DNA of 64,000 nt, from NCBI GenBank assembly GCA_018262855.1, contig JADFDO010000004.1, forward strand, positions 62,001 through 126,000, read 5' to 3'. The notes beneath the pieces are model-generated. The model was given only the letters and a program-made list of their open reading frames with translations, was not told the origin of the DNA and ran no database searches. Shown in pieces: positions 52,381-61,455 of the stretch. Numbering within the stretch: the first letter of the stretch is position 1; each line of letters begins with the position of its first letter. The translations under genes were made by a program, and so were the position numbers. Source of the DNA: Methanolinea sp. (lineage in GTDB: Archaea > Halobacteriota > Methanomicrobia > Methanomicrobiales > Methanospirillaceae).

Positions 52381-53421
52381 ATGAAGAAAGTAGTCATCGA
52401 GGTTCCAAGAGAGAAATCTGAGAAAATCCGGGAAAAATTCAGGGATACCATCCACTCCATCATCGAAGGAGAGCATTCAGTCCGGTTTATCCTTTATGTC
52501 CCCGATGAGATGCTGGATGAACTGATCCACCAGACCAACGGATCGATCAAGGGTGAAGCTCCTACACGCCCCATCTGGACCGGAATTATTCCTGATTATG
52601 AGGATCTCAGGAAAGAGGATGACAGGATCACGCTCATCGAGGTCTCAACCCCCGATTTTGTCATTTCACCATTCGTTGAGAAGATCAAGGAACAATTTGG
52701 GTTCTCCAAGAAGAAACCGGAGAAGACACCTATCGAAAAGATCATTGCGACCACCGAATCGTATGCAGAGTTTGACCAGAAACGTTTCATCCTTGCAGCG
52801 ATTGCCGGGATAGTAGCGATGATTGGATTGTTCCTCAACAATATCGGCATCATCATCGGTGCGATGCTCCTCTCTCCCCTGCTCGGCCCTATTTATGCAC
52901 TGGCGGTCTACGTCGCGATCGGTGATATAAAAACAACTCTCCGGTGCGTCGAGATCACGGGGCTCATGGTGATCATGCTGGTCGTGATCGCCGCGCTCGC
53001 ATCCTTTGCACTCTCGTTTGTGATTACACTCCCCCTCACCAGTGAGATCATCTCGCGGATGGACCCGAATGCTGTGTTCATCCTGATGGCGGTACTCCTC
53101 GGGTTTGCCACAATTATTGCACTCTCTGAGGGTATCCCGGAAGGGATTGCGGGTGTGGCAATTGCCGCCGCGCTCCTGCCCCCGGCTGTAGTAACAGGGA
53201 TCTCAATCGCCCTCTTTCCGGCAGGAACCTTTAAAGCAATCGTGCTCACCCTTCAGAATGTTATCGGGCTCGTTGCAGGGAGTATCCTTGGGGTCATGTT
53301 TCTCCATATCGGCCCCCGTGATCTCTTTGCACAGTTCCAGTCCAGGCAGATTATCACCAGGGTAATATGGTTCCTCGCGATCCTGATCCTCTTCCTGGTT
53401 CTCGTCTCATTCCTTGTGTAA
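52381..53421 (+). CDS. DUF389 (TIGR00341-type) membrane protein
   Basis: A 346-residue protein with a soluble N-terminal domain of about 130 residues (KKVVIEVPREKSEKIREKF). Six or more membrane helices follow, including the family's GLFLNNIGIIIGAMLLSPLLGPI and LSEGIPEGIAGVAIAAALLPP. This is the archaeal DUF389 family, possibly a transporter; function unknown. The ATG at 52381 matches the family N-terminus, and the longer frame from 52318 is rejected. It is convergent with a GYD-protein gene. Confidence 0.88.
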   Translation: MKKVVIEVPREKSEKIREKFRDTIHSIIEGEHSVRFILYVPDEMLDELIHQTNGSIKGEAPTRPIWTGIIPDYEDLRKEDDRITLIEVSTPDFVISPFVEKIKEQFGFSKKKPEKTPIEKIIATTESYAEFDQKRFILAAIAGIVAMIGLFLNNIGIIIGAMLLSPLLGPIYALAVYVAIGDIKTTLRCVEITGLMVIMLVVIAALASFALSFVITLPLTSEIISRMDPNAVFILMAVLLGFATIIALSEGIPEGIAGVAIAAALLPPAVVTGISIALFPAGTFKAIVLTLQNVIGLVAGSILGVMFLHIGPRDLFAQFQSRQIITRVIWFLAILILFLVLVSFLV

Positions 53422-53429
53422 GGACGCAA

Positions 53430-53702
53430 TCAATACATGTCCACCGGATTGATCGCAGTCATCGTTTCGGTGATCATGGTCCCCCACCGGCTCATTTCAA
53501 GGAGCACCCGGGTCAGGATCTCCGCCGATGGCATCTCAAGAGTGGCAACGAAATCATACCTGCCGATGGTGTAATAGTAACTGAGAAGCGTCCCCCCTGC
53601 ATCGCGAATCGTCTTTCCGACCATCGCATCCCTCTCCTTGATACTCTTATTCGTTTCAATAGCCCTGTTGGTCAGTTTTCCAAGAACAATATAAACTGGC
53701 AT
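53430..53702 (-). CDS. GYD-domain protein
   Basis: A 90-residue protein with the GYD family pattern: IVLGKLTNRAIETNKSIKER, GGTLLSYYYTIGRYDFVATL and a C-terminal TMTAINP stretch. GYD proteins are small ferredoxin-like-fold proteins of unknown function. A closely related copy lies at 61084-61374, with the same GRYD centre and TETMTA ending, so the two are paralogues. The gene is convergent with DUF389. Confidence 0.8.
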   Translation of the reverse strand: MPVYIVLGKLTNRAIETNKSIKERDAMVGKTIRDAGGTLLSYYYTIGRYDFVATLEMPSAEILTRVLLEMSRWGTMITETMTAINPVDMY

Positions 53703-53862
53703 CAGAGATGGAATAGTGAGAAGGAAATATAAAATTTACGAGATAGATTTTACCTTGGCCGGCTCTGGGTTCCTGTACACACTGGAGCAGGATATTCAGA
53801 AATTGGTGAAATCCGGGATATACCCTGGTATGGACCACAGGGACTTCCGGCATGTTCTCTCT

Positions 53863-54570
53863 TCAGGTGATCAGGAGTCCGAAGATCACCCCTGCGATCC
53901 CCGCAGCAGTTGCGATCGCCATGGTCTCGAGCACCGTCCGGACCACAGGACGCTTTCCAAGCCTCGCCCTGGCAATCCCCAGCAGGAAGAGGAGAATGGC
54001 GGTCCCTGCAATGCAGGCTATCTTTGCCAAACCGAGGGGCAGGAACGCAAACGGGATGACAGGAGTCATTGCCGCGATGAAGTCCGCGATTCCCATCCAG
54101 CATGCATGCACGTACGCGGGGGCTTTCTGAGCTTCAGATTCCTCCTCGCAGGCAACTGCGTCCTCGAATTTCAAAATAGTCCGGGGATCATTCCGGAAAT
54201 CGGTGCGGATCGAATCAAGGCTTGCGCCCGAGAGTCCGGTACCTCCGAGAATTCCCATAACCCTCTCAACAGCAGCATCGGGGTTCCGGGAGATCTCGTC
54301 GTTCCGTTCCTCAGCCTCGACCCGGGCAGCATCCTTCTCTGACTCGAGATCAAGAAAGACGCCGGCCATCATTGAGACAGTGGCCGCAATGGCCGCGGTT
54401 GCGCCTGCAAGGAGGATGACATCTCCTGACTGGGCACCTGCAACCATTCCCGCGACCAGGCCGAAAATCGAGACGGTTCCGTCCGACATCCCGAAGACAA
54501 TCTCGCCGAATGACTCGCGAAAAGACTCTCTGATCTTTCCGAACCAATCGCCCTCTTCTACCTTACTCAT
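53863..54570 (-). CDS. VIT1/CCC1-family membrane protein
   Basis: A 235-residue protein of the CCC1/VIT1 superfamily, members of which export or store iron or manganese. An N-terminal helix (FGEIVFGMSDGTVSIFGLVAGM) includes the family's DGT motif. A second helix leads into a polar, acidic middle segment (about 75-150), which in plant VIT1 binds metal. Three more helices close the protein (IADFIAAMTPVIPFAF onward). The middle segment holds many Glu/Asp residues plus one Cys. Its neighbours give no further clue. Confidence 0.85.
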   Translation of the reverse strand: MSKVEEGDWFGKIRESFRESFGEIVFGMSDGTVSIFGLVAGMVAGAQSGDVILLAGATAAIAATVSMMAGVFLDLESEKDAARVEAEERNDEISRNPDAAVERVMGILGGTGLSGASLDSIRTDFRNDPRTILKFEDAVACEEESEAQKAPAYVHACWMGIADFIAAMTPVIPFAFLPLGLAKIACIAGTAILLFLLGIARARLGKRPVVRTVLETMAIATAAGIAGVIFGLLIT

Positions 54571-54954
54571 GCTTATTCCTGCCGCTACGATTCATCTGTC
54601 CCTATGCTGTTCGAATGATTACGATAAAAAACTGAAGGGAACATTTTTTCGGTCATATTCATTCAAGCGACGGATGATAGCGACGTGAACGTGGGGTCGA
54701 AGTGATCTCTTGCGATACTCCTACCCCCCTGCCCGAAAGGGCTTTTGATGAAGAGAATGAGTTGAGGGCTGGGTCCATGGCTAAGGGTCGTGGTCACATG
54801 GCATTCCGTGATTTCATAATTCACTGGCCTATGACCTTGGCGGGGATAGGGGCAGTGCATTCAATATGAGGGAGATCACACGAATTTCTGAGATGCCGTG
54901 CACACAGGCGTATTCGCAGACTGATATCCGGAACAACTTCGTCCGGGGAACTAC
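54571..54954. other. Intergenic region with a hairpin
   Basis: This 384-base region lies between divergent genes. It contains a GC hairpin with a GAAA loop and four trailing T residues, listed separately. No open frame with a recognisable product is present. Confidence 0.4.
54731..54746 (+). terminator. Hairpin with GAAA tetraloop and T tract
   Basis: GCCC-GAAA-GGGC followed by TTTT reads as a small intrinsic-terminator-like structure on the plus strand. No plus-strand gene ends just upstream, so it may be the end of a small unannotated RNA, or a chance hairpin. Confidence 0.3.
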
Positions 54955-55476
54955 ATGATGACATCCCGCGATTTCCGGAACCGAGAAAAAGTGACAAAGG
55001 ATAGGACCAGAGAGGAGCTGATCTATGCTGTGCTGTCATTTCCTGTTGAGTGCGACAGCCGCGTGAAACACCTTGTCGAGACCATCAATGATCTCCCTGA
55101 TGTGTATACGTGCAGTTCCTGCGGGGGACACCCTGACGGAGAGAACCGGGAGAACCCTGCGCCGGAAGGATGCTTCTACATCCAGTTCATCGCCGAGCCG
55201 ACGGAGCAGGGATTCATGTCGCTTGGAATCATCGACCTTGCCTCTCGGAACGTGGATCCCGACTCGATCATGGTCAGAGTCCTGAATACCACAGACTCAC
55301 CGCGGCTCGTCATGTTCCATGTGCTAGGGAGAGCCGGTGCTGACCCGGATGCCATGTCAGAGGAGATCCGGGATCTCTGCAAAGAGTGGGGAATCTCAAC
55401 GAAAGGGATATGGGATTCAAAGAAGAAGACCCGGAGAACAAAGGCAGGGCGAAAGCTTCAAAGGTTCCCCTCTTGA
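54955..55476 (+). CDS. Conserved hypothetical protein with a CxxC motif
   Basis: A 173-residue protein beginning with a basic helix (SRDFRNREKVTKDRTREE), followed by FPVECDSRVKHLVETINDLP. A zinc-type CSSCGGHPDG motif lies near residue 54, then a beta region (CFYIQFIAEPTEQGF) and a C-terminal alpha/beta part. It ends in a basic tail (KKKTRRTKAGRK). No known family is recalled, but the sequence has strong coding character. A gggga ribosome site precedes the first ATG. Confidence 0.65.
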   Translation: MMTSRDFRNREKVTKDRTREELIYAVLSFPVECDSRVKHLVETINDLPDVYTCSSCGGHPDGENRENPAPEGCFYIQFIAEPTEQGFMSLGIIDLASRNVDPDSIMVRVLNTTDSPRLVMFHVLGRAGADPDAMSEEIRDLCKEWGISTKGIWDSKKKTRRTKAGRKLQRFPS

Positions 55477-55658
55477 GACAGCCCGGGTATCAAATCCGGA
55501 GAAGGGCCGGGTTTGAGGAAGAACCCGGCACGTGCGCCCTGTCATCAAATCCTTCTCTTCTGGACCACCGGACATGTCATATTCTTCGAAGAGAGCCAGC
55601 TGAATATCCCCTCAAGGCACCACTTTTTAGTGTTCCCGCGTTCCAAGGGTAACTGACT

Positions 55659-56288
55659 ATGCGAGTCCGAGATCTGATCCTTCCTGAAGACAAGGTCTTT
55701 TTCAGCCTCTTCAAAGATATGGCGGAAAAGATCCGTGAAGCCTCGGATGTCTTGAACGAGATCACCCACGAACTGCCGAACGGTGTTGAGAAGGGGCAGA
55801 AGGTCCGCCAGCTTGAGCACCTGGCAGATGAGATCACCAGGCAGACCTACGAGAGGCTGAACGATTCCTTGATCACACCCCTTGAACCAGAAGAGATCGC
55901 ACGTCTTGCCCCCGCGCTTGATGACGTCATGGATCGCATTGACTGGGTGACGCATCAGCTCTGCAATTATGGGATACCCCAGTCCACCGAACACCTGAAG
56001 GAGTTCTCGTACCTCATGGTACTCTCGAGTACCGAGATAAGCCACGCACTCGATGATCTTGCGACCCTGAAGAGAGCCAACGAGATCGAACGTCACACAC
56101 GGGAGCTGAACAGGCTCTACAACATCTCCACCGAGCTTCTCTCCCGGGCGGTGATCGATCTCTTCCAGACAAGGGACGTCCTCATGATCATCAAGCTCAA
56201 GGATATTTATGAGGGGATGGCCAGGGTCATGGTTCACTATAACGATGTCGGGCATGCTCTTGCGGATATCTCCCGTAATCATGCCTGA
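55659..56288 (+). CDS. DUF47/PhoU-like protein (TIGR00153 type)
   Basis: A 209-residue all-helical protein of the DUF47 family. Its heptad-like helices include MAEKIREASDVLNEITHEL, LEHLADEITRQTYERLND and DVMDRIDWVTHQL. DUF47 proteins bind metal ions and regulate the low-affinity phosphate transporters encoded beside them. Its stop is five bases before the PiT permease start, forming a classic pit accessory-permease pair. An aaggg ribosome site lies upstream. Confidence 0.9.
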   Translation: MRVRDLILPEDKVFFSLFKDMAEKIREASDVLNEITHELPNGVEKGQKVRQLEHLADEITRQTYERLNDSLITPLEPEEIARLAPALDDVMDRIDWVTHQLCNYGIPQSTEHLKEFSYLMVLSSTEISHALDDLATLKRANEIERHTRELNRLYNISTELLSRAVIDLFQTRDVLMIIKLKDIYEGMARVMVHYNDVGHALADISRNHA

Positions 56289-56293
56289 TCATC

Positions 56294-57472
56294 ATGGATT
56301 TTGTGATTGTCTCCGGGATTCTGCTGGCCCTCCTGCTCAATTTTGTCAATGGGATTAACGATGCCTCACATTCCATCGCAACGGTCGTTGAGACGAGGGC
56401 ACTCTCCCCCTGGAGGGCGAGCATCTTATCGGCGCTTGCAAATTTCATCGGACCGTTTGTCTTTACGACCGCGGTGGCAGCAACCATTGGCACCGCCCTC
56501 GTGATCCCGAAGGCGCTGACACCACTGTCAATCATCATCGCGATGCTTACCGCCATCTTCCTTGTGGTCTTTGCGACCCATGTCGGGCTCCCGGTCTCGA
56601 GCAGCCATGCCCTCGTGGGGGGAATCCTGGGAGCCGGGGTTGCAGCATTCGGTCCCGGTGCACTGATCCTCCCCCAGGTCGTGATGATGGAGAATCTTGC
56701 CATCTCTGTCATGACAGGAGCACTTGCCGGTGGGATCCTGGTCGGCATACTGGCACACTCATTTCAGGAGGAGGTAAAATCCGGCATGCTTCTTGGGGCA
56801 ATCATAGGTATCTCTGTCACAATCCCGCTCCTGATGATCGCAGGATTCCTCGTGCTCACCGGCATTCTCTCGATCGTAGTGTTCATCTTCATCTCGCCGG
56901 TCATCGGTTTTACCACGGCGTTTCTCGTTGACATTCTGGTGTCGCACCTTTTCCGCTACTCCCGCCAGAACCGGATGAAAAGGATTTTCCAGCCGCTCCA
57001 GGTCGCTGCAAGTCTCTTCCAGGCAGCGGGACACGGGGCAAATGATGGGCAGCATGCAGTGGGAGTAATCACCGCGCTGCTCGTAGCCGGAGGCCTGCTC
57101 TCCTCATTCGTCGTCCCCCTGTGGGTAATCGTGCTCTCGGCAGCGGCAATCGCCCTCGGTACAAGTTTCGGGGGATGGAAGGTGATCAACAAGCTGGCAA
57201 AGGAGATCACAAAGATCCGTCCATACCAGGGCTTTTGTGCTGCAACATCTGGTGGAGCCGTCCTTGCCATGGTAACCTCATTTGGAATCCCCGTCTCTTC
57301 AACCCAGGTCATGAGCGGTTCAATAGTCGGGGTTGGTGCAACCAGGGGTGTGAGAGCAGTCAGGTGGGAGATACCACGCCAGATGATGGAGGCCTGGGTG
57401 ATCACGATACCGCTTGCATTCATCATCGCCTGGTGCGGGTATATGATTCTGGCAGTAGCAGGCCTCCAGTAA
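56294..57472 (+). CDS. PiT-family inorganic phosphate permease
   Basis: A 392-residue integral membrane transporter that probably takes up phosphate (or metal phosphate) driven by an ion gradient. The PiT duplicated signature is visible near both ends: NFVNGINDASHSIATVV (about 16) and AAGHGANDGQHAVGV (about 241). VSSSHALVGGILGAG (about 98) and PVSSTQVMSGSIVGVG (about 336) are the paired loop motifs. Ten or more helices are predicted. It is coupled to the DUF47 gene with a five-base gap. Confidence 0.93.
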   Translation: MDFVIVSGILLALLLNFVNGINDASHSIATVVETRALSPWRASILSALANFIGPFVFTTAVAATIGTALVIPKALTPLSIIIAMLTAIFLVVFATHVGLPVSSSHALVGGILGAGVAAFGPGALILPQVVMMENLAISVMTGALAGGILVGILAHSFQEEVKSGMLLGAIIGISVTIPLLMIAGFLVLTGILSIVVFIFISPVIGFTTAFLVDILVSHLFRYSRQNRMKRIFQPLQVAASLFQAAGHGANDGQHAVGVITALLVAGGLLSSFVVPLWVIVLSAAAIALGTSFGGWKVINKLAKEITKIRPYQGFCAATSGGAVLAMVTSFGIPVSSTQVMSGSIVGVGATRGVRAVRWEIPRQMMEAWVITIPLAFIIAWCGYMILAVAGLQ

Positions 57473-57600
57473 TCCCGGGCAGAGGTGGAGAAGGCAGTTG
57501 GAATTGCAGAAACGTGATAGGGACGGAAAGGAGGGGGTTATCCCCACGCTCTATGACCAGCGTTCCTGTCTTCTTACAAAAAGGCAGGCTGCAAACCACA

Positions 57601-58257
57601 TCATTCGGCAGGATTCCTCTGAAGGTGATGTTTCAGGACGAATGCTCCCCAGATAGCCAGCGCGGCGAAGAGGGTAAGGAAACTTACCGTCGAGAATCCA
57701 AACTTGACGATATACATACTGCTCGTATACCAGGCGACAAGGTCCAGGCGTGCAGGATAGGTAAGGAGCAGCGTGATCACCCCGGCATTCTCGCAGTAAT
57801 CCGCGATACCAGCAATAATGGGGGTGAGATTCAGCAGGAACCACTGGCTGTCCCTATTCAGCCAGTGTGCAAGAGTCCACGAGATTCCGACCGACAGGAA
57901 GAGCATGTAGGTGGCCGGGAAGACCAGGTCGAGCGGTACGATATGCGAAAGATCGAACGCACGCCCGGCATCACCGAGTGTAGAGAGGACCGCATACACG
58001 TCATCAGGATCCAGCGTGAAGGTCATATCAAGGATGGTTGCTCCTCCCGTGATGTCCTGCAGCGCTGCGATGCCAAAAGGTCTTCCCTGGATCAGAGCCA
58101 GGAATACCAGCCAGAGCATGAGCGACACAAGGAGAATCCTGCCAGTAGAGATATGACAGATGGTGCATGATAACCGCCTGAAGGGGGCGCATCCAGAACC
58201 GGACTGTGTTCTCTGCCCGGATCCTCCAGGGGTGTCAGTACCTTCGATCATATCCAT
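57601..58257 (-). CDS. Predicted membrane protein, function unknown
   Basis: A 218-residue protein with a polar N-terminus containing three cysteines (GCAPFRRLSCTIC), then four hydrophobic helices (about 40-60, 108-125, 140-160 and 175-205). The family is not recognised. A tcagga ribosome site precedes the ATG at 58257. It lies convergent with the phosphate permease gene and upstream of nothing obviously related. Confidence 0.6.
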   Translation of the reverse strand: MDMIEGTDTPGGSGQRTQSGSGCAPFRRLSCTICHISTGRILLVSLMLWLVFLALIQGRPFGIAALQDITGGATILDMTFTLDPDDVYAVLSTLGDAGRAFDLSHIVPLDLVFPATYMLFLSVGISWTLAHWLNRDSQWFLLNLTPIIAGIADYCENAGVITLLLTYPARLDLVAWYTSSMYIVKFGFSTVSFLTLFAALAIWGAFVLKHHLQRNPAE

Positions 58258-58334
58258 TCCTGATCATCTGCGATCAACCCTGCAATAGTGTTTTTTCTCA
58301 AATCCCTTTTATCCAGTATTGGACTGGACGTTCA

Positions 58335-58802
58335 CTACACCGGCACCAGAATCTCTGTCAGGATCTCCTCTGGTTTCACTTCCCGCGGATCGTTCGGGTA
58401 GATCTCCCGGATGGGGCCTGAAATCTTGAGATGGTGTTGTTCGATCCAGGAGAAGAGAGCAAGATAGGTGGGTTCGCATGTCTCGTAGGGTCCCTTGTGC
58501 ACGGTCCTGACCATCTTCCCGCCAGGAAGGGTGTATACCTTGATCTCCCCGCTGCCTGATACCTTGCCTGCAACAGGCCAGACGACCTCGACGATAGCAG
58601 TACTTTTCTCGTTTGCTTCTTTGACGCATTCCGGGCTGGTCTCGTGGCAGAGGAATGTCGGCATCCCGGCAAATGCAATCTTCTTTTCCATGATATACCC
58701 GGCAAGTTTCATGAGGAGTTCGGGGATCAGGGAATAATTGCCTGTCTTTTTGATGCCGACCACCTGCTGGGTTGGAACTTCAACAATTGTTATTTCTTCC
58801 AT
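58335..58802 (-). CDS. GyrI-like effector-binding domain protein
   Basis: A 155-residue protein consisting of one GyrI/AraC-type effector-binding fold. Patterns are VVGIKKTGNYSLIPELLMKL, EVVWPVAGKVSGSGEIKVYTLPG and VRTVHKGPYETCEPTYLALFSWIEQH, followed by ISGPIREIYPNDP and VKPEEILTEILVPV. Stand-alone members bind small hydrophobic ligands or drugs, and some hydrolyse them. The open frame extends eight codons further to 58826, but the ATG at 58802 gives the usual family start. Confidence 0.82.
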   Translation of the reverse strand: MEEITIVEVPTQQVVGIKKTGNYSLIPELLMKLAGYIMEKKIAFAGMPTFLCHETSPECVKEANEKSTAIVEVVWPVAGKVSGSGEIKVYTLPGGKMVRTVHKGPYETCEPTYLALFSWIEQHHLKISGPIREIYPNDPREVKPEEILTEILVPV

Positions 58803-59023
58803 TTCTATCCGGCAAAGACTCGACATTCAGTCTATATAAACATATGAGACATGCAGGGTGAATGTATCAGGGACTGTATTCCATAGACCGATGGGCAGAT
58901 GCGAATGCAATCGTCGATATTCCTGAATGAATCGGTGTTTTCGCCCAGGAAACCCGGGATGTATTTGAAAGATCTCCTTTTTATCAACCGTTCAGGCATA
59001 CCAACGACCGGAATTCACAGGAT

Positions 59024-59803
59024 ATGAAAAATTTCCAAGGGTATGAAATCAGGTATCTGTCCCGCTCATTTCGAAACCGATTTGAAGATTCAGAGAAACA
59101 GAATGTATCTTATCCTATGATAAACGAAGAAAAACACTACTCTGACCGGGAAATCATGAGCAGGTGGGCAATAGTGAGGATGAACCCCGCTATTCACCGC
59201 ATTTTGAGCACCAGGGGACTGGAAGATTCACGGATAAACGGAATTATCGGTTTTTTTTACGTAGATCATGATGCGGGTATAAGCCTTCGAATCCACGCGT
59301 TTTGCCATATTGAACCCGGACAACTGCCGCAGATAGTGGTGAATTTCAAGGACCATGGGGAGGATAATGTCCTTCGCTACGATGAATTCGGAGCATACAC
59401 GCTCCTGTCGAATGACGATGCCACTGAACTTTCATTCCTCTCGAAGGATGAAACAACTGAACTCTCCTTCCTCGAAGAACAGAGGTGGTGCATCTACCAC
59501 GAGCCTGAACAGTTACAGGCGATTCGAAGCCGGGTGGATCTCGATCGATTCAGGGCCCCAGGGTTTTTTGATGATGTATCCGTGATCCTGTTCATGGAAG
59601 ATCAGGAACACATCCCTGAAGTCGTATGGGTCCGCCTGGAAGGAATAGTCGAAGATGGTACCGCATTCCGCGGACAGCTCCTGAATGAACCTGATGCAGA
59701 CTTTGGTGTGCATGAAGGGGATATGCTCACGGTACGATTCGCAGAACATGAAGATGGTCGCTTCCTGGTTGCAGAAAGAGGATCGGTTGCAAAGCGTGAG
59801 TGA
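59024..59803 (+). CDS. DUF2314-like protein with a tandem repeat
   Basis: A 259-residue cytoplasmic protein. The C-terminal 60 residues (VVWVRLEGIVEDGTAFRGQLLNEP..FGVHEGDMLTVRF pattern) resemble the DUF2314 domain, a small beta fold found in bacterial immunity-like and regulatory contexts. The middle contains an imperfect tandem 11-residue repeat (NDDATELSFLS then KDETTELSFLE, about residues 129-150). The N-terminal region is unrecognised. An agga ribosome site precedes the ATG. It is convergent with the shikimate kinase-type gene. Confidence 0.6.
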   Translation: MKNFQGYEIRYLSRSFRNRFEDSEKQNVSYPMINEEKHYSDREIMSRWAIVRMNPAIHRILSTRGLEDSRINGIIGFFYVDHDAGISLRIHAFCHIEPGQLPQIVVNFKDHGEDNVLRYDEFGAYTLLSNDDATELSFLSKDETTELSFLEEQRWCIYHEPEQLQAIRSRVDLDRFRAPGFFDDVSVILFMEDQEHIPEVVWVRLEGIVEDGTAFRGQLLNEPDADFGVHEGDMLTVRFAEHEDGRFLVAERGSVAKRE

Positions 59804-59852
59804 GATGTGCACCATTCCTGGAAAACCGGGATCCCCACCCCACCCGCATTCC

Positions 59853-60404
59853 TTACAACAGGCCAATCAGATTCCCTACGACGGTCTCGAAGTCCTCTCC
59901 TGAACACTCTACGGTGATATCAGCATAGAGTTCATAGAGCGGGATCCGCTGGTTATACATCTCACGGAGGCTCTGGCCTGGAAGGAGGACGATCCCGCGG
60001 GTTGTGATGTTACTGAGTCTCATTTCCATCTCATCGTATGAGATTTTCAGGTAGACAGCAACCCCGGTTGATTTCAGGTATTCCATCGCATCCCTGCAAA
60101 ATACCGCACTTCCGCCTGTTGCAATCACCGTATTGTGGGGAGACAGGGATAGGATTGTCTCCTCCTCGATCTTCCTGAATGCATCGGGGCCCTCCCCGTC
60201 AAGGATCTCCTGCAGGAGCACGCCGGTCCTCTCCTGAATCGCGATATCGGTATCAATGAAGTGCATTCCAAGCGTTTTCGCGAGGATTACCCCCACCGTG
60301 CTCTTCCCGGCGCCGGGAACCCCGATCAGAACGATGTTGTCCAGTGGACCAGCTCCCCCCATGACTGCCCGATGTTCACGTTCGGTTTTCTCACGTCTTG
60401 ACAT
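59853..60404 (-). CDS. Shikimate kinase-type (bacterial AroK/AroL) kinase
   Basis: A 183-residue P-loop kinase with Walker A GVPGAGKST (28-36), the DTDIAIQERTG motif (51-61), FRKIEEE (76-82), ATGGSAVF (95-102) and a lid region NITTRGIVLL. A RIPLYELYAD ending matches shikimate kinases of bacteria and plants. It would phosphorylate shikimate in aromatic amino-acid synthesis. Most archaea use an unrelated GHMP-type enzyme, so this copy may be transferred or have another substrate such as gluconate-like sugars. The start is supported by a GGAGG ribosome site. It follows a response-regulator gene by 17 bases in one operon. Confidence 0.78.
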   Translation of the reverse strand: MSRREKTEREHRAVMGGAGPLDNIVLIGVPGAGKSTVGVILAKTLGMHFIDTDIAIQERTGVLLQEILDGEGPDAFRKIEEETILSLSPHNTVIATGGSAVFCRDAMEYLKSTGVAVYLKISYDEMEMRLSNITTRGIVLLPGQSLREMYNQRIPLYELYADITVECSGEDFETVVGNLIGLL

Positions 60405-60421
60405 CCGGAACCTCCAGAGTC

Positions 60422-60802
60422 CTATTTGTTCCTCAACGCTTCCCTGATGGTCTCGATAAGGTCGTTGGGATTTGACGGCTTTTCAAGGATATGGTAGATA
60501 AAAATATTCCTCTTTTCAAGATCTTCCCTGACCTCGTCAACAGGGAGACTTGAATGGATGATCACCCTGATCTGCTTCAGCTTCGAATCACGGTGAATCC
60601 TTGAGAGGAGATCGATTCCGTCCATCCCCGGAAGCTTGATATCAAGGATGATCAGGTCGGGAATGACCCCCTTCTTCAGGGTATCGTAGGCAACTTCTGC
60701 AGAGTTTGCCACAAGGGTATTGTGTCGTGCGAAGTACTTGACAAAAAAAGAAAGACTGTCTGCGATCGTTTCATTATCCTCGACGATGAGAACAAGTGCC
60801 AT
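60422..60802 (-). CDS. Single-domain response regulator
   Basis: A 126-residue receiver domain with acidic pocket VEDNE (8-12), phosphoacceptor Asp 54 in LIILDIKLPGMDG, and a Lys in EKPSNPNDL near residue 108. There is no output domain, so it acts by protein contact, for example in phosphorelays. It is transcribed just ahead of the shikimate kinase-type gene (17-base gap, shared operon), an unusual pairing. The nearest histidine kinase is at 46.9 kb, too distant to assign as partner. Confidence 0.88.
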   Translation of the reverse strand: MALVLIVEDNETIADSLSFFVKYFARHNTLVANSAEVAYDTLKKGVIPDLIILDIKLPGMDGIDLLSRIHRDSKLKQIRVIIHSSLPVDEVREDLEKRNIFIYHILEKPSNPNDLIETIREALRNK

Positions 60803-61083
60803 TCCATGTCTTCTTTTTTATTGCACGGGATAACCTTTTCGAACCAGGTGATTGAGTTTCATCGTGAATCCAGGAATCCTGGTGATTACGCGATCAAATC
60901 GTGTCGTTTTTCCGACGCTGTCCAGGGTCAAGCACACTATTCAGGTATGGCTGGAGAATTTCTTTGAGCGGAAAAAAGGGGCCTCATGCCTGCTGGATCA
61001 TCTTCATTGCTGCACACGCAGAATTACCGGAGTATCCACTCTTCAAAACCGATCTCCGGACAGAATCACCCTCTGTATCTTTT

Positions 61084-61374
61084 TCACGGTCCCGCTGCCA
61101 TGGCGTACATCTGATCCGGAAGGAGCGCAGTCATGGTCTCCGTACTCACCATCCCACACTTGCTGATCTCGATCACGACCTTTGCAAGTACTTCGGCAGA
61201 TGGCAGTTCAATGAGGGCGACGATATCGTATCGCCCGATGGTGTAGTAGTGGGCAAGAAGCGTTCCCCCGGCTGCTTCTATGATCTTCGCTGCCTTGGTA
61301 TCCCTATTCTTCGCTTCCCTCATCTTCTCGATAGCCCTGTCGCTCAATTTTCCGAGGATGATAAAGAGTGGCAT
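61084..61374 (-). CDS. GYD-domain protein, second copy
   Basis: A 96-residue GYD protein closely related to the one at 53430. Shared features are FIILGKLSDRAIE, GGTLLAHYYTIGRYDIVAL and TETMTALLPDQMY. The frame is open to 61416, but the ATG at 61374 (MPLFIILGK) aligns with the start of the paralogue. It lies divergent from the ferredoxin gene at 61456. Function unknown. Confidence 0.8.
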   Translation of the reverse strand: MPLFIILGKLSDRAIEKMREAKNRDTKAAKIIEAAGGTLLAHYYTIGRYDIVALIELPSAEVLAKVVIEISKCGMVSTETMTALLPDQMYAMAAGP

Positions 61375-61455
61375 GATGAGCGGGATAGCTATGTGAATAG
61401 ATAAAAGTATGCTCACCAGCCATCACCCTTTTTGTGATGGGCATTCGAACTATCG

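Noticed and set aside
53716-54342. A 208-codon plus-strand frame
   Set aside because: It is antisense to the VIT-like membrane protein gene, with low-complexity composition and no domain.
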